Source: Diphasiastrum complanatum (Eukaryota; Streptophyta; Lycopodiopsida; Lycopodiales; Lycopodiaceae). From it: a stretch of 64,000 nucleotides of DNA. The notes beneath the pieces were generated by a model. It was not told the DNA's origin. It saw only the letters and a list, made by a program, of their open reading frames with translations, and did no database searches. Shown piece after piece: positions 22,368-34,626 of this stretch (its first letter is position 1; every line of letters starts with the position of its first letter). Location: positions 24,799,874 through 24,863,873 of the forward strand of contig CM055111.1 of the NCBI GenBank assembly GCA_029204225.1, written 5' to 3'. The position numbers and the translations under genes are program-made.

Positions 22368-23985
22368 GAGCAACAATACATTATCTCCTATTTGCCTCAG
22401 TCGAATGGTCTTGTTGAGAGAAAGAATAGAACCTTAGTTGAATCCGCAAAGTACATGTTCACACATGCGACACTTCCGAAGTCCTCATGGGTTAAAGTAG
22501 TTTCAACTACATCTTATATTCAAAATAGATGTCCTACTAAAGGTCTCCAAGACAAAAGACCATATGAAGTTTGGATAGACTCCAAAACTTCTCTATCGAA
22601 CTTACGAGTTTTTGGATGTATCGCTTGTGCGCAAATACCGCATGATCTCAAGAAGAAGTTCGACTTCCAGAGTATTAAATCGATTTTCATCAGCTACACT
22701 ACTTTGGATCAAGCTTATAAGTTGTATGATCCGTTGAGTCGAAGATATTCACTAGCCGGGATGTCGTCTTCATCGAAAATCAATTTATCGAGGAACTTTC
22801 CAGTTCCAAAGTCAACTATTCATTTTGAAGGTCCAAGCTTGTCTACTCCCGATGAACAACTTATCAACATCAAATTCGAAGATGATGATGTTGCAGTCAG
22901 CAACTACAACATGATGAAGATTATCAACTTCGAACATCAGTTAGAAGATCGAAAAGACAAAGCAGACCACCTATCAGGTACATCGACGAGTTTGCAACTT
23001 ATCTTGTTCAAGAGCTGTGACGACAAAGAGGCACTCAGTCAGCCCGATTTTGATCTTTGAAAAGAAGTTATGGATAAAGAGTATTCATCTCTTATCTAGA
23101 ACTAGACATGGACTGTTGTCACTTGCCAACATGAATGTAGTTGATTGCAAATGGTTGTTCTCACGGCTTCACACCAAGCTCTTCAGATTCAAAAGTGTAC
23201 TTCAAGTCAGTGCAACATTCATTTATCATTATCACTTTGTATGTGGACGACACGATGATTTTTAGCAGCAATATCGATATGATAAAAGAAGCTAAGATAA
23301 TGCTATCTTCCAAATTTGACATGACTGATCTGGGCGAAGCTCATTACTGTCTAGGTATTCAAATCCAAAGAGACAGACAATGATCTGTACCAGACCAGAA
23401 ATAGCTTTTGCAGTCAGCTCACTAAGTCAGTATATGACCAATCCTGGTATAACACATTGGAAGGCTCTTATCAACGTCATGAGATATCTTCGAGCTACTA
23501 TGGACTTTTGCATTTGTTATGGAAGAGTCGACAACGACAAACTCAATATTCTCAGTGATTTTTCAGATGCAAGTTGGGCAGGAGATGTAGACACTCGTAA
23601 ATCCACTTCTGGATTTACATTCTTCCTCAACAATGGTCCTATTTCATGGAACAATCGCAAACAAACTTCGATAGCTCTATCTTCCACTGAATCAGAGTAC
23701 ATCACAGTCTCTCAAGCTACAAAGATATATACTCCGATAATTTTATTTTGTGATAATCAAAGTGTCGTTGCTTTATCAGCCAACCCTGGATTTCATTCTA
23801 GCAGTAAGCACATTGAAATTAAGTATCACTATGTCAGAAGCAAAGTTCTCAACAAAGAAGTTAACTTGCAGTACTGTCGAACGCAAGATATGACGGCGAA
23901 TATTTTTACTAAAGCATTAAGCTTGGATACACACAAGGAATTTTGTGCAGAACTAAGTTTGAAGGTCAAAGCATCGTGGATTTAG
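22368..23985 (+). pseudogene. Copia fragment D: integrase C-half, RT piece, RNase H
   Basis: Translation opens at the last catalytic region of integrase (PQSNGLVERKNRT, with the conserved Glu) and continues through the GKKPYEVW-like and FGCIA blocks to a serine/acidic linker ending in a stop at 23060. An RT piece with LYVDDTMIFSS and FDMTDLGEAHYCLGIQIQRD follows at about 23141-23383, then joins RNase H: TRPEIAFAVSSLSQYM, DASWAGDVDTRKSTS, STESEYITVS and CDNQSVVALS. Most of RT is missing and there is an internal stop, so it is inactive. It is related to B but begins exactly where B's right LTR breaks off. Confidence 0.8.
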
Positions 23986-23997
23986 ATTAAGGGAGAG

Positions 23998-24200
23998 TGT
24001 TGGATTATTCTCCAGATTATCGAGTAATCGTTTTTAATCTTCATCCACTACATTATCCAGCTCTACAGTTTTATGCATGTTTCTACACAGTCTGTAAAAA
24101 TACTCGAAAATCGCTCACAGGTGGCTCCGACATATCAAACATCATCCAACAAATCTTATCGGGTGAAAGAGAGTTTATTGTTGAAGCTAAAGACTTTTCC
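23998..24200 (+). repeat. Start of the LTR of fragment D (truncated)
   Basis: TGTTGGATTATTC follows the purine tract AAGGGAGAG. The LTR is lost after roughly 200 bp, where the 3' tail of another element begins. The right limit is approximate. Confidence 0.5.
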
Positions 24201-24573
24201 TAACCGTCTAGCAAGTAGATTTTACAAAGAATAGAACATCACTTGGTGTACTTTCAAAGTCTATGCTAAAACTAGTTGAAGAGGGAGTGTGAGAAATTGT
24301 CAACTAGTTAAGATTTATCATGTTTTGTTCAATTGGCAATTTAGGCCAATATGCATTTTAGACTTAGAGATAAACTTTATAAAGTTGTTTAGGCCTAAGT
24401 TTATTTGAATTATCATATTTGGAAAGTGTGGGAAAATTTGGTAGGTCGAGTTTGAACCAATTCAAACTTGAAAATTCAGATGCATTGAATCTAGTCTATT
24501 AGTAGAATAGATCTAGAACTTTCTAAATGTTGATAAGCTTGGACAAACACATCCAAATAGGTCAAGGACCTGT

Positions 24574-24581
24574 TATATATA
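24574..24581 (+). promoter_or_regulatory. TATA box in LTR E
   Basis: TATATATA lies about 30 bp upstream of the CT-rich tract, the arrangement of a TATA box and pyrimidine-rich transcription start or leader. Confidence 0.5.
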
Positions 24582-24601
24582 GTGTACAAGTGTGGGAAGA
24601 G

Positions 24602-24704
<103 letters not shown>

Positions 24705-25169
24705 CATGCTTATGGAAGTGATCTCTTTGGGTTTCTATACCTATTTTTGCTTTGTCTTGTTGATATCTTGAATTCTTGTGTGTAGAATGTTATTTTAAGT
24801 TGTGTATTGACTTCAGCCATGTGAAAGGAGCTATTGTACAGCCATTGTACATAGAATTTTTGGAGCACATTGGCAATCTTGAAGTTTCTACACATTTGTG
24901 TCGAGTTTTTGTGAATGCTTTGGTATCTATACTTGATTACACTTAATCTCTAATAATAGGCTGTATTGGAGTCCATACCACACTCGTGTGGGGTTGGAAT
25001 TCCATGTTTGATCAATGCTTTTGATTGCTCTTGATTGTGGGATCCAATATTGCTTTTCTAGATCAATGTTTTGTGACTAGTTTTGCAATAGATAGGTGTA
25101 TCAATCAATCAATCATTCTTGGAGCCTTTTGTAGATTCATTTATGGTCCTTAGTAGTCTACTTTCAACA

Positions 25170-25182
25170 TGGTATCAAAGCC
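25170..25182 (+). other. Primer binding site of element E
   Basis: TGGTATCAAAGCC adjoins the LTR end. It differs from the tRNA-iMet consensus TGGTATCAGAGC by one base. Confidence 0.75.
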
Positions 25183-25895
25183 AAGTACAATAGGATAATC
25201 ATTGATCAAAGGACAATCCATTTTAAGGTCTTAGGTTGAAGATTTGGGATCCAAATTTGGTGAGGGTTAGTAGCTGTACTTCCCACATGTGTGGGCACCT
25301 GTGTACCAGCTTTTAACCTCAATATTCACAAGAGCCAAATTTTTTTATTTTGTGTAATCTTGATGAGCTTTTTGGTGCTAAACCTAGAAAAAGCATCAAA
25401 GTTTGTATGCCATTAATTAGATTTGGCTTAGATTCATGAGATCTAATTAATCAAGGTTGGGATCAAGCCCTATGAATGTGTTTTATAGGTCTTGAAGAAC
25501 CATCAAGAAGAGGAAGAGAGATTTAGCCATGTTCTTGTCCAAAAATTGAAGAAATTGACTTGCTTTTATAGTTCTTGGGAAGAATCTCATCTTATCACCA
25601 TTCTATATTTCAAAGGGAGTGTGAGGGCTGTGATTAGAAGTCCAGAGAGAGATCTAGAAGTAAAATTTAAAGTAATCGAGACAAGTGAAACATTTTTGAG
25701 TTTCTAAATTCAAATCACTTCCAATTTTCTTGAGCATTGTTTTGTAGAATCTTTCCTAAGTGTTCTTTGAATCAAGATCAAGGGGATATTGCCACTTTGT
25801 CCTTGTGAGCATCAAGTGAGTTTCTAGTGAGGCAAATTTTGAAAAAGAACTTAGGGAGGCCCGAGAAGTACAATTTAGTACAAGTCATTAGGAAG

Positions 25896-26090
25896 ATGGG
25901 GACCATTGGTGGATTCCTTCTTGGATCTAGTGAGAGGTTAAATTCTACAAACTACTCAATATGGACAGTGAGGCTGGAGTCACTCTTAGTTCTCCAAGAC
26001 CTATTTGGTATTGTCCTAGAAGAAGAGGATGAGCCTCTTGGAGGACAACAGATGGTTAGATACAAGAAGAAGGCAAGAAAGAGTGGTAGT
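25896..26090 (+). pseudogene. Element E gag N-terminus, truncated
   Basis: From ATG 25896 the frame reads through SSERLNSTNYSIWTVRLESLL, the same gag start as in A, C and G. It is cut after about 64 codons, where B-prime LTR-like, TCGAC-rich sequence begins. Only the capsid N-terminus is left. Confidence 0.75.
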
Positions 26091-26099
26091 TCGACTTGT

Positions 26100-27480
26100 T
26101 GAAGTTACCCGACTTGTCAAAATTGGCTGACTTATCTGGGAAGCTCGACTTGGCCGAACTATCAAAGAGTCCGACTTGTCGACTCCACCGATTATCGTCA
26201 TGGACCATCAAACGACTATCCTGACCTTATTGACTATCGGTAGCGACACGCTCGACTCTGAATAGTCGAGCATTCTCACACTTCTTGTATTATGCAACTA
26301 CTTGAACAATGACAGTAGCAACCACAATCTCCAATCGGCGCAATGGCTCCACGCCACCTTCTTGTACATACATCCTTTCTTTTTAGACTAATTTTTACAA
26401 TAAACTCATCGTTGTTACAAATCATCGTTAGCCTTGTGAGCACGCGATTTCATCCGTTATTGTCTTGTGTTCACTAGCATCATCTGACTTGTATTTTTAT
26501 ACATTCAATCTGAATAAATTATTGTCTGGTTTGTGTTCAGATTCTGTCATTGTTGCATGCTCTGTGCTTTCTGTTTGACTCTCTTATTGCTTTGTCTGAT
26601 TGTCTGCTCCTCCACTTCCGTATATATGCAATTAAGCTCTATTTTGTATTCGCCTAGTGGTACATGCATTGAGGGAATCAGTCGATCACCTCCCGGATTG
26701 TTCAACTATTCAGTATCCTCAATAGTTCGACCATCTCAAACATTCTGACCAGATTCAATTATTCGGCCATTCTCGAACACTCTCGGCCATAATCCGACTA
26801 TAGATAGATCAACAAGTACATTGAATCATGATTGGACAGAGTCTCTAATAGAATCAGATATTGTTTGAAGGCAATTGCCAACAGCATGTAGTGCCTCAAT
26901 CCTAATTGTAAAGTACAAAGTAAATATTTCTTTTAATTAATTAGCCATGTGTATATATCCAGCAACTTATCAGTTGCTCAGTTAGCTCCACAGATATCGT
27001 AACAGAACAATCCAACATTCAGAACGCAATTGTTTGTTCTTTCTTTCTATTATCACAGAGTATTGATTCAAGAAGAACGTGACTCTGTCTGCATTCAGAC
27101 TATATTTTCTCCATGACTGAATAATCATTGTTCCAGTAATCTAGGTCATGTATGTCATGTTGAATGCTCATTTTATTCATGTTTAGATCGATTCTTGTTT
27201 GCAGATAAATTTATTCGTCGATTAAATTGTTTATATGACTGATAGTCGATGTCGATTTGTCGTTCTAATTTTTGCACCTAATATGCTTCCGCAAAGCTAA
27301 ATCTAAAACCAAATTAATTTGTGCATGGCGATAGATCTAGTGACTTCAAAGCTGTGATCAAGTAGGACAGACTTCGATATGTCGAAGTCGGTCTAGATTT
27401 GATAAACGTAGTTGCATGCACCAAGGATTTCATGTGCCCACCTTTGCTGTGCCGCGACATATTGTATTTAAATCTCAACA
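26100..27480 (+). repeat. LTR of a second B-family element (B-prime)
   Basis: The right two-thirds align with the left LTR of B, for example tagtgcctcaatcctaattg and ttaattagccatgtgta. It ends in CTCAACA before the primer site TGGTATCAGAGCTG at 27481. The left limit is approximate. Confidence 0.65.
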
Positions 27481-27634
27481 TGGTATCAGAGCTGTAATTC
27501 TACTCTCTGATTCTTAAAGATGGACTTAGAGCTTGTATTATCAGAATGATTATTTAGATAAAGAGTAGACACTTGCTATAATTCTTTCCAATCATATAAT
27601 CGACTCTCTGCATACACTCATCCTAAACTTTCAG

Positions 27635-27935
27635 ATGGATTCGCAATCACAGTATGCTCTAATGGTAGACAACAAACTTGATGGTTCGAATTACCACTTA
27701 TAGAAATTCAAGATGAGGGTAGTATTGATGGCTAAGGAGCTTTGGAAAATAGTTGTTGGAACCAAACTACTTCCCAGTGTCGATGAGCAAGCCATTCCCA
27801 AGTGGAAGCTTAGGGATGGCAAGGCTTTTGCCTTGATCACTCTAAAAATCTCTGACACACAAATTGACCACACCAAAATAGCCCAATATTCGAAAGATGC
27901 TTGGAATATATTGAACAATCCAACAACTAGATTAC
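27635..27935 (+). pseudogene. B-prime gag N-terminus
   Basis: ATG 27635 opens MDSQSQYALM; after one stop (TAG in place of TGG before KFKMR) the frame continues with VVLMAKELWKIVVGTKLL and DGKAFALITLKISDTQID. It is clearly homologous to the gag starts of B and P. It ends at about 27935, where the minus-strand element F begins. Confidence 0.75.
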
Positions 27936-29336
27936 CTATTTTAAGGATTTGCAAGCTTTGAGCACTTATATGACCAAACATTTGATGCCAAAGGTCATTT
28001 CGACTATCAATAGTACTTACCATAGCTTGAGTAAAAGATCTCGCATCCAATTTGTAGAGTCGATTCCCGTTGACTCTAGCTCCTGTAACAATCACTTTGT
28101 AGTGATTCTTGATGTCTTTGACAAGACATTTGTCACTGTCAAATTCAACCTTGAGCTGTTGATCAGCCATCATCCCAACAGATAGTAGATCGTTAGCTAA
28201 GCCAGGTACATATTGCACATTGCTTATCCACTTTATCTTTCCGCTGGCCAACTTCACTGGTACCACTCCAACTCCTTTAACAGATAGCAATTGACCATCA
28301 GCTTGTCCGACTTCATCACCATTGTGAGTTTCCTTGAGTTCTGAAAACCACTATGTCCTTGAAGTCATGTATTTGGATGCACTACTACCAATGTACCAAG
28401 TATCCTTGGCTTCATTACTTGTCATTAATGCTATAATGAACAAGTTTGAACTCTCACCTATATCATCTTCATATTGATCATCATCATATTGATGTTGATC
28501 AACATAGTTGTCTTCATAATAATAGTCATCAAATTGATGTTGATCAGCATAATTGCCCGCTTGCCATTTGCCTTTTCTTTGTTCTATCTCCTTTTGTTTC
28601 TTGAAGCATTCACACTCCCAGTGGCCAGGTTTGTTGCAGTACCTACAACTTCCAGGTTTATTTTGCCTGGAATAGCCACGTCCATTCCACGACCAAATCT
28701 GCCACCACATCTTCTGACTGCAAGAGCTTGATCAAATCCTCTATTGCGATGACTCAACTTCTCTTGACGTTGTTCTTCCTGCAAAGGCAATTCACCTAAC
28801 TCTTCATAGGTTGGAAGATTATCCCGTGTAGCTATACTTGTCACAAACATCTGATGTGACTCACTCAAACTATTCAATGTCAATTGCACAATCTCACGAT
28901 TCTAAACTCGCTCTCCAACTGCTGCTAATTGGTCACAAATCTCTTTGATCTTCAGTAGGTGATCAACAATAGTTGCACCATCATCCATCCACAATGTGTG
29001 CAACTTCGTCTTCAAGAATAATACTCGAGATGTGTTTGTGGTCTCAAACAATGCCTTCAATGTATCCCATGCTTCTTTTGGTCCTTTTGAATCTGAAATG
29101 TAGGGAATAATTGCATCTCTAACTGATAAGTTGATGACATATTGTGCTTTCCATTTTCTCCTATCAAATGTCCTCTGATCTTCTTCAATCACTGGCCTTG
29201 TCTCTTCACCTATCACTATCTCCCATAGCTCCTTTTCCATCAAAATGTTTTTCAGTTTGAATTTCCAAACTGCATAGTTGCCGGCTCTTTCCAATTTGCT
29301 TGACTCATTAAGGACACTCTCACTTAGAGTTTCCAT
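27936..29336 (-). pseudogene. Copia fragment F: gag, zinc knuckle, protease, pre-integrase
   Basis: ATG 29336 begins METLSESVLNE, followed by YAVWKFKLKNILMEKELWEIV, the gag N-terminus of another copia lineage. A TAG stop lies near 28902 and a frameshift near 28700. A complete CCHC knuckle (CRYCNKPGHWECEC) follows. The protease site reads WYIGSSASKYMTS, so the catalytic Asp of DSGAS is replaced. The last recognisable block is LWHQMFGHISAQSLQILK, the pre-integrase histidine-zinc region. It then breaks at B-prime. Integrase core, RT and RNase H are absent. Confidence 0.8.
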
Positions 29337-29403
29337 TACTGGGGGAATGAGTCCAGATCAAGAAATTTATCACACCACAGAACTATTTTTTTTTTTGGTT
29401 GTA

Positions 29404-29684
29404 CACCTGATATCGGTACAATACACGATATCGGACTGGAGCACAGATGCACGACTACTCGGGATTCTCTTTAGCTAGCGCGCGTGGATCCGATATTGGT
29501 ATGGACATGCGATATCGGACTGGAGCGTAGATGTACGACTGCTCAAGATTCTCTCTGGCTCGTCGTGTGCATGGATCCGATATTGTACGGACATGCGATA
29601 TCGGATTGGGGTGCGGATGTATGATTGATTGGAATTCTCTCTAGCTTGCGCGCTTGGATCCGATATTGGTATGGATATGAAAAG
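29404..29684 (-). repeat. Tandem ~87-bp repeats with GATATCGG motifs in the leader of F
   Basis: About three full units plus a partial one start near 29404, 29488, 29575 and 29658. Each holds GATATCGG or ATCCGATATTGG, a GCGCG-containing segment and GATTCTCTCT. The GATATC core is palindromic. The array lies between the primer site and the gag start. Confidence 0.85.
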
Positions 29685-30220
29685 TAGAGAGAATATAAGA
29701 ACATTTAGAGGGGAATATTCTAGATTCCCCACTTCAGCGCGGCGGCTATGCCGCCTCCTCTTTGCAAAGATTTTGAAACGAGTAATCGTCAAACATATAT
29801 CAGTAATGTGAAAAGTATGAAGCCTCAAAAACTCGGAATGCCAGTACTAGACACTGTCTGGTGTGATTTGCAGTACCCAAACAAACATATGAGAGATTTC
29901 TTGGCACAACTCTCTGACAAATGACACTTCTCACAAAGACTAAAAAAGTATTGTAAAATTTTTCTCACTCAACAAATTTTCAATCACTCTACAGATTTTC
30001 AATTTGTCTAATGCTGCCCTGGCCTCTCCGATGCCTCTAGGACAATGTCTTCATTCCCCACTAATAACTGTGAGCTCCAAAACCTGCAAAATACACCAAG
30101 AAGGATTTCTTCCAACTGTCTTGTCTCTCCAAGCTTTCACCTCCTGTGAAGGACTTTCTCACTTCATTGTGGAGCCTGTGACAAGCTGTATCCACTAATC
30201 AGGCACGCATGACTATCGTA

Positions 30221-30232
30221 GCTATGATACCA
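30221..30232 (-). other. Primer binding site of element F
   Basis: Minus strand TGGTATCATAGC adjoins the LTR at 30233. Confidence 0.75.
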
Positions 30233-30370
30233 TGTCAAATAGTCAGATATGCAACATCAAGAATTCACCATAAGCAATCACCAAGTAAGGAGGCGGAAGA
30301 AGTACACGCAATATCAGTCTATCACATTGAATCATACTGAATGTAAAATGTAAAAATAGACCCTAAACCC
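30233..30370 (-). repeat. LTR of F, left part, split by element G
   Basis: TGTCAAATAGTC follows the primer site. The LTR is interrupted by element G after accctaaaccc and resumes at 35452 or 35457. Confidence 0.7.
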
Positions 30371-31178
30371 TGTGAGAAATTGGCAAAAATCTAGCTTGGT
30401 ATTTTTTATGATAGAAGTTCGTAAGTGCATCTCACATGTGTGGAGGATGTTCCCACGTGTGGAGAATTGTAAAGTAAATAAAAATGTTTGATATAGGGGT
30501 CTCATAGAATTTCATAGTCAAGCATTTAGGTGTAGGATGTTGATAGGGTCAATTTTGGCATAGATGGCAAATTATCCATTTCCACTTGCCACTATTGAGC
30601 CAAAATAGAGTAGGAGGCCAAACTTGTGCCAATTAGAGTGTAGACAAGTGTAATGCTTTTGTTTGATGAAGTTTAAGAGGTCCAATAGGATTTAGAGGTG
30701 GAACCATGTGTGGTCCAATAGGAATTTGAGATAGTCCAATAGAATTAAGAGGTGCATGGATCAATGGTCCAATAGGATTAAGAGGTGGCAAAGTGTGATC
30801 CAATCATAGTTAAGCATAGTGGTAGCTCGTGGATCTACTAGTATCATTGTACTCCTCATTTGGATTAAATTGATTTTGAGATTGAGTGGATTTTGAGTGT
30901 CATTGAGTTTCTAGCTTTCTCTCTCTACTCAAGAGCTCATGATGGTTTTTCACTCTCTACTCGAGGAGAGCAGCTTTTTTTTACTTAGAATACTTCTGGA
31001 ACACTTCCCACACGTGTGAGTGAGAGTTGGAAGTGATTGAATGCATGTAGTAGTGTATTTTTGCCATAGGATCTAAGATTGATCTTGAATCTCAATCTAG
31101 TCTTGATCTTGGTGCATCTACACACCTTAGGAGATCACAAGTACATGTTGTGGACAATCCACACGTGTGAATTCAACA
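30371..31178 (+). repeat. 5' LTR of G (808 bp)
   Basis: Contains CACATGTGTGG, CCCACGTGTGG, CCCACACGTGTGAG and CCACACGTGTGAA, four related palindromic words. Compared with the 3' LTR it lacks one short stretch near 30586 and another near 30733. Confidence 0.92.
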
Positions 31179-31190
31179 TGGTATCAGAGC
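31179..31190 (+). other. Primer binding site of G
   Basis: TGGTATCAGAGC directly follows the LTR end. Confidence 0.92.
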
Positions 31191-31926
31191 CTACCTAAGG
31201 TTACCATGCATTTTGATCCATGTGAGTGAAAACTACTCATCAATCTTGAGCTAGAAATTGTCAAGATCCATTTTCCTAGCTATCTTGTCCAATTTTGGAT
31301 CAAAAGAGATCAATAGGGCATTGATTGGGTCTGACCTGGTACTGTACGGAATCAGGTGCTCAGACACGTGTGAGGAAAATCCAATTTCAGTTTGGGAGTT
31401 CTCTTTCATGTTAGATCCAAAAATCTTGCTAGATAGCTTGTTTTGAAGCTATTTTTGTCTAGTTTCTGATGCAATCAGTTTCATTCCATTTGGTTGAGCC
31501 AATAAAAATTTATAAGCTTTTGAAGAGGGTTATTTAGGCACCTAGACCTGGGTGGACACATTTGGTTTGGTCAAGAGATTGCTTGTTTGATCCAAAATCA
31601 CAGTTGAATGCTTACCAATCTCATCTATATGTGATCCAGGCACTGTTTTGAGATCTTAACCATTTTGTTTCATGCAATATCATTGTATTTGAGTCAAATT
31701 TGGTTTCTTAGTGTATTTCACACGTGCTAAGAGTCTAACTTTGCCCATACTCCATCATTTGATGTGAAGTAGATCTAGTTTTGGAGAGATTGAGATAGCT
31801 AGTGAGAATCATCTCACAGTTTGTTGCAAGATCTTGCATAGGAGATGGTAGCACACCATTATTGGATCCTATAGTGAGAGAGAAACAACATTTTTTGTTC
31901 ATCACTTTTATTTATCTCTACTTTAC

Positions 31927-34500
31927 ATGACTTCGATGAGTTCATACTTGTTTCAACCAAGTGAGAGATTGTCTACTTCCAATTATTCAATATGGAAGTT
32001 GAGTATGGAGTCCATCTTGATACTCCAAGATGTGATGGACATTGTACTTGGGACTGAGGAGGAGCCTCAAGTCCTTCAAGAAGTACAAAAATACAAGAAG
32101 AGAGCTAGGATGGCTCTCCACTACATTAAGATGAATGTCTCTAATGAGATATTGAGGGAGATTGGTGATTGTTCTACATCCAAGGAAGCTTGGGATTGTC
32201 TCAAGTCCATCTATGAGGCTAAGAACACCTCTAGGCTCCTCACTCTTAGAAATCGAATCTTCCAAAGTAGTCAAAAGAGTGATGAGAGTGCATCTAATTA
32301 TGTTTTGAGAGTCAAGGATATTCATAGGGAGCTTGCATGTATTGGTGACTCAATCAATCAAAGTGAGCTAGTCCAAGTCATTCTCAATGGCTTGAGAGAT
32401 GAATATGACAACCTTGTCCAATCCTATGCCATTAAGGAGGAGCTACCAAGTTTGGAGGCCCTTCAAAGTGTGCTTATTTCTGAAGAATCAAGACAAGAGT
32501 ACAAACTCTTGAGGATGGACAAGCTATCACTCAATCATGATGATGGCAAAGTTCTATTTGCCAAGCACAAAGAGAGGAGTAAGAAGCAACATCATCACTT
32601 CTCTAATGACAAAGCTAAAGACCAAGATGGAGAGGAGGAGAATACCTCTCATGCTTCTAATTCAAATCTCAAGAAGAAGAAGATCAAGTGCTTTTATTGT
32701 GGCAAGAAAGGCCATTATGCCACCAATTGCTTCAAGAAGAAGAATCAACTCAATCAAGCCAACATCACCAATGAGAAAGAAGACTATATTGCAAGTGATG
32801 GAGAAGGCTCTCTTATGGCATCAAGCTTCTCCTCTTCCATCTTCAACAAGGATGACTCATGGTATATTGATAGTGGAGCATCTTCACATATGTGTGGCTC
32901 CAAGCACTTTTTTTCATCTATTATGCCTTATGATGGAGTCAAGAAGACCATAGACATTGCAAGTAAGCATGAGTGCAATATTGAAGGAGTAGGGATTATT
33001 CCCTTGAAGCTTGCATCTTCCAAAGATCTCTTTCTCAACAATGTTCTTTTTGTCCCAAAGCTTACAAAGAACATCTTAAGTGTTGGCCAACTTCTTGATA
33101 GTGGCTTTGATGTCAATTTCAATATTGACAATTGTGTGATCAAGAAGGATGGTGAGATCCTTGCATACGGATCAAGATTTGAAGGCATCTACAAATTGGA
33201 TCCAAGTGAGAGTGCAAACTCTCTTGATGTTTCTTATATGTCCAATATTTCAAAGGAGGATGATCACACAAGATGCACATATCTTCTCTCTTCAGGTTTT
33301 ATGGTGTATGATTATTCCTCATTATTCAAAGCATATGTTGAGAAGAAATTCTCATTGAAGATCAAAGCTTTGAGGAGTATTGGAGCTCTTGAAGGAATAG
33401 CACCATATGAAGTTCTATTCAAGATGAAGCCTAAGGTTGATCACCTTAGTGAACTTGGTAGTGCTTGCTTTGCAAATATTCCCTTGCAAACAAGGAGGAA
33501 GGATGATCCAAGCCCATGGATCATGATTGGATACTCATCCATCAAGGAGGCCTTTAGTGTCTTTACACTCTCTATTTCAAAAGTGATTGTGAATAGAGAT
33601 GTCATATTGCATGAAGATTCAATCTTGGAAGTGGACGAGATCAAGGCTTCTCAAGAAGCATCACAAGTTATCTTTTTTGAAGGTATTCAAGTTATGATGG
33701 GGCCAAGGTGTGAGGAGGAGTTTCTTCTTCATATGATTTCAAGAAGATCTTCAAGATGCATGGCCGAGCCTTTATGGCTCACCTTACATGGCAAAGAGGG
33801 GCATCTTTCATGTTGTATCTACTACAACACATTCATATATGCTTCTCTTCCTTTGCTTGAAATGCTATCTTGCTTCATTGAATTTTTTGGATCTCAAAGT
33901 TCAAGAAAAGCTATACTAGTTTTGTATGATGCTTATGGTATGGACATGTTTCTTGTCATTATTGACTTAGATGTGTTTTCAATACTTTTTGAAAGCAAGA
34001 TATTGTATTGTCAAAAGTATGCTCTTGGTTCTAGTAAGAACAAGATTGAGCTTGGTACTCACTTTTTCGAAAATCATGTTTTCACATGTTTTGAGGCAAA
34101 TTGTAAACTCCTCTTGAGATTAAGTGAAGAATCCAAAGTGGACACTTACATCCTTGAGAGAGTAACTAGCCTAAAAAAGATCAAGATAGTCTTTGATATC
34201 AAGATTAGATCCATCATGGATATAGTTCATTGTATGTGGACTAGTCAAGCTAGAAAGCATAATCTTGATAATCATCATTGTTTCACATCTTATGATCTTG
34301 ATCTCCATGATTCTTATGAGGCTTGGAAGCCTCAGATTTCTCTATTTATGGTGCATCCATCATGCAAGTGTAACTTTCAAAGCAAAGATCATCATCAAGC
34401 ATGGAGGAAGACCATGATCATAGTGGCATATTGGTGGAGCACTCTTCAAAGGCATTGGCAAGAGATCTCTACCAAAGAGATCTTATCATGGATATGGTGA
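31927..34500 (+). CDS. Gag-protease-truncated integrase polyprotein of G with an unrecognised C-terminus
   Basis: Uninterrupted 857-codon frame. Residues about 1-230 are copia gag (PSERLSTSNYSIWKLSMES opens it). A CCHC knuckle CFYCGKKGHYATNC lies near residue 257 and the protease site WYIDSGASSHM near 317. A normal protease tail (LFVPKLTKNILSVGQLL) follows. The pre-integrase histidine region and the integrase DDE core are missing. The frame jumps from KIKALRS near residue 480 to APYEVLFKMKP, the integrase C-terminal part, then VIVNRDVILHEDS. From about residue 575 to the end no RT, RNase H or other family is recognisable; the segment has two hydrophobic stretches and many Cys, His and Lys. 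It should still make virus-like particles and process Gag if expressed. Confidence 0.85.
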   Translation: MTSMSSYLFQPSERLSTSNYSIWKLSMESILILQDVMDIVLGTEEEPQVLQEVQKYKKRARMALHYIKMNVSNEILREIGDCSTSKEAWDCLKSIYEAKNTSRLLTLRNRIFQSSQKSDESASNYVLRVKDIHRELACIGDSINQSELVQVILNGLRDEYDNLVQSYAIKEELPSLEALQSVLISEESRQEYKLLRMDKLSLNHDDGKVLFAKHKERSKKQHHHFSNDKAKDQDGEEENTSHASNSNLKKKKIKCFYCGKKGHYATNCFKKKNQLNQANITNEKEDYIASDGEGSLMASSFSSSIFNKDDSWYIDSGASSHMCGSKHFFSSIMPYDGVKKTIDIASKHECNIEGVGIIPLKLASSKDLFLNNVLFVPKLTKNILSVGQLLDSGFDVNFNIDNCVIKKDGEILAYGSRFEGIYKLDPSESANSLDVSYMSNISKEDDHTRCTYLLSSGFMVYDYSSLFKAYVEKKFSLKIKALRSIGALEGIAPYEVLFKMKPKVDHLSELGSACFANIPLQTRRKDDPSPWIMIGYSSIKEAFSVFTLSISKVIVNRDVILHEDSILEVDEIKASQEASQVIFFEGIQVMMGPRCEEEFLLHMISRRSSRCMAEPLWLTLHGKEGHLSCCIYYNTFIYASLPLLEMLSCFIEFFGSQSSRKAILVLYDAYGMDMFLVIIDLDVFSILFESKILYCQKYALGSSKNKIELGTHFFENHVFTCFEANCKLLLRLSEESKVDTYILERVTSLKKIKIVFDIKIRSIMDIVHCMWTSQARKHNLDNHHCFTSYDLDLHDSYEAWKPQISLFMVHPSCKCNFQSKDHHQAWRKTMIIVAYWWSTLQRHWQEISTKEILSWIW

Positions 34501-34626
34501 GGGTGCTGCTATGATGGATCCCTTGGCTGATCTTCACTTCTTATGCATACCAAATGACCCACTCAAAAATATTTACAAACTTCTCAAGTGATCTAGTACC
34601 TTTCCAAGCTATTTTTTGAGGAGGAG

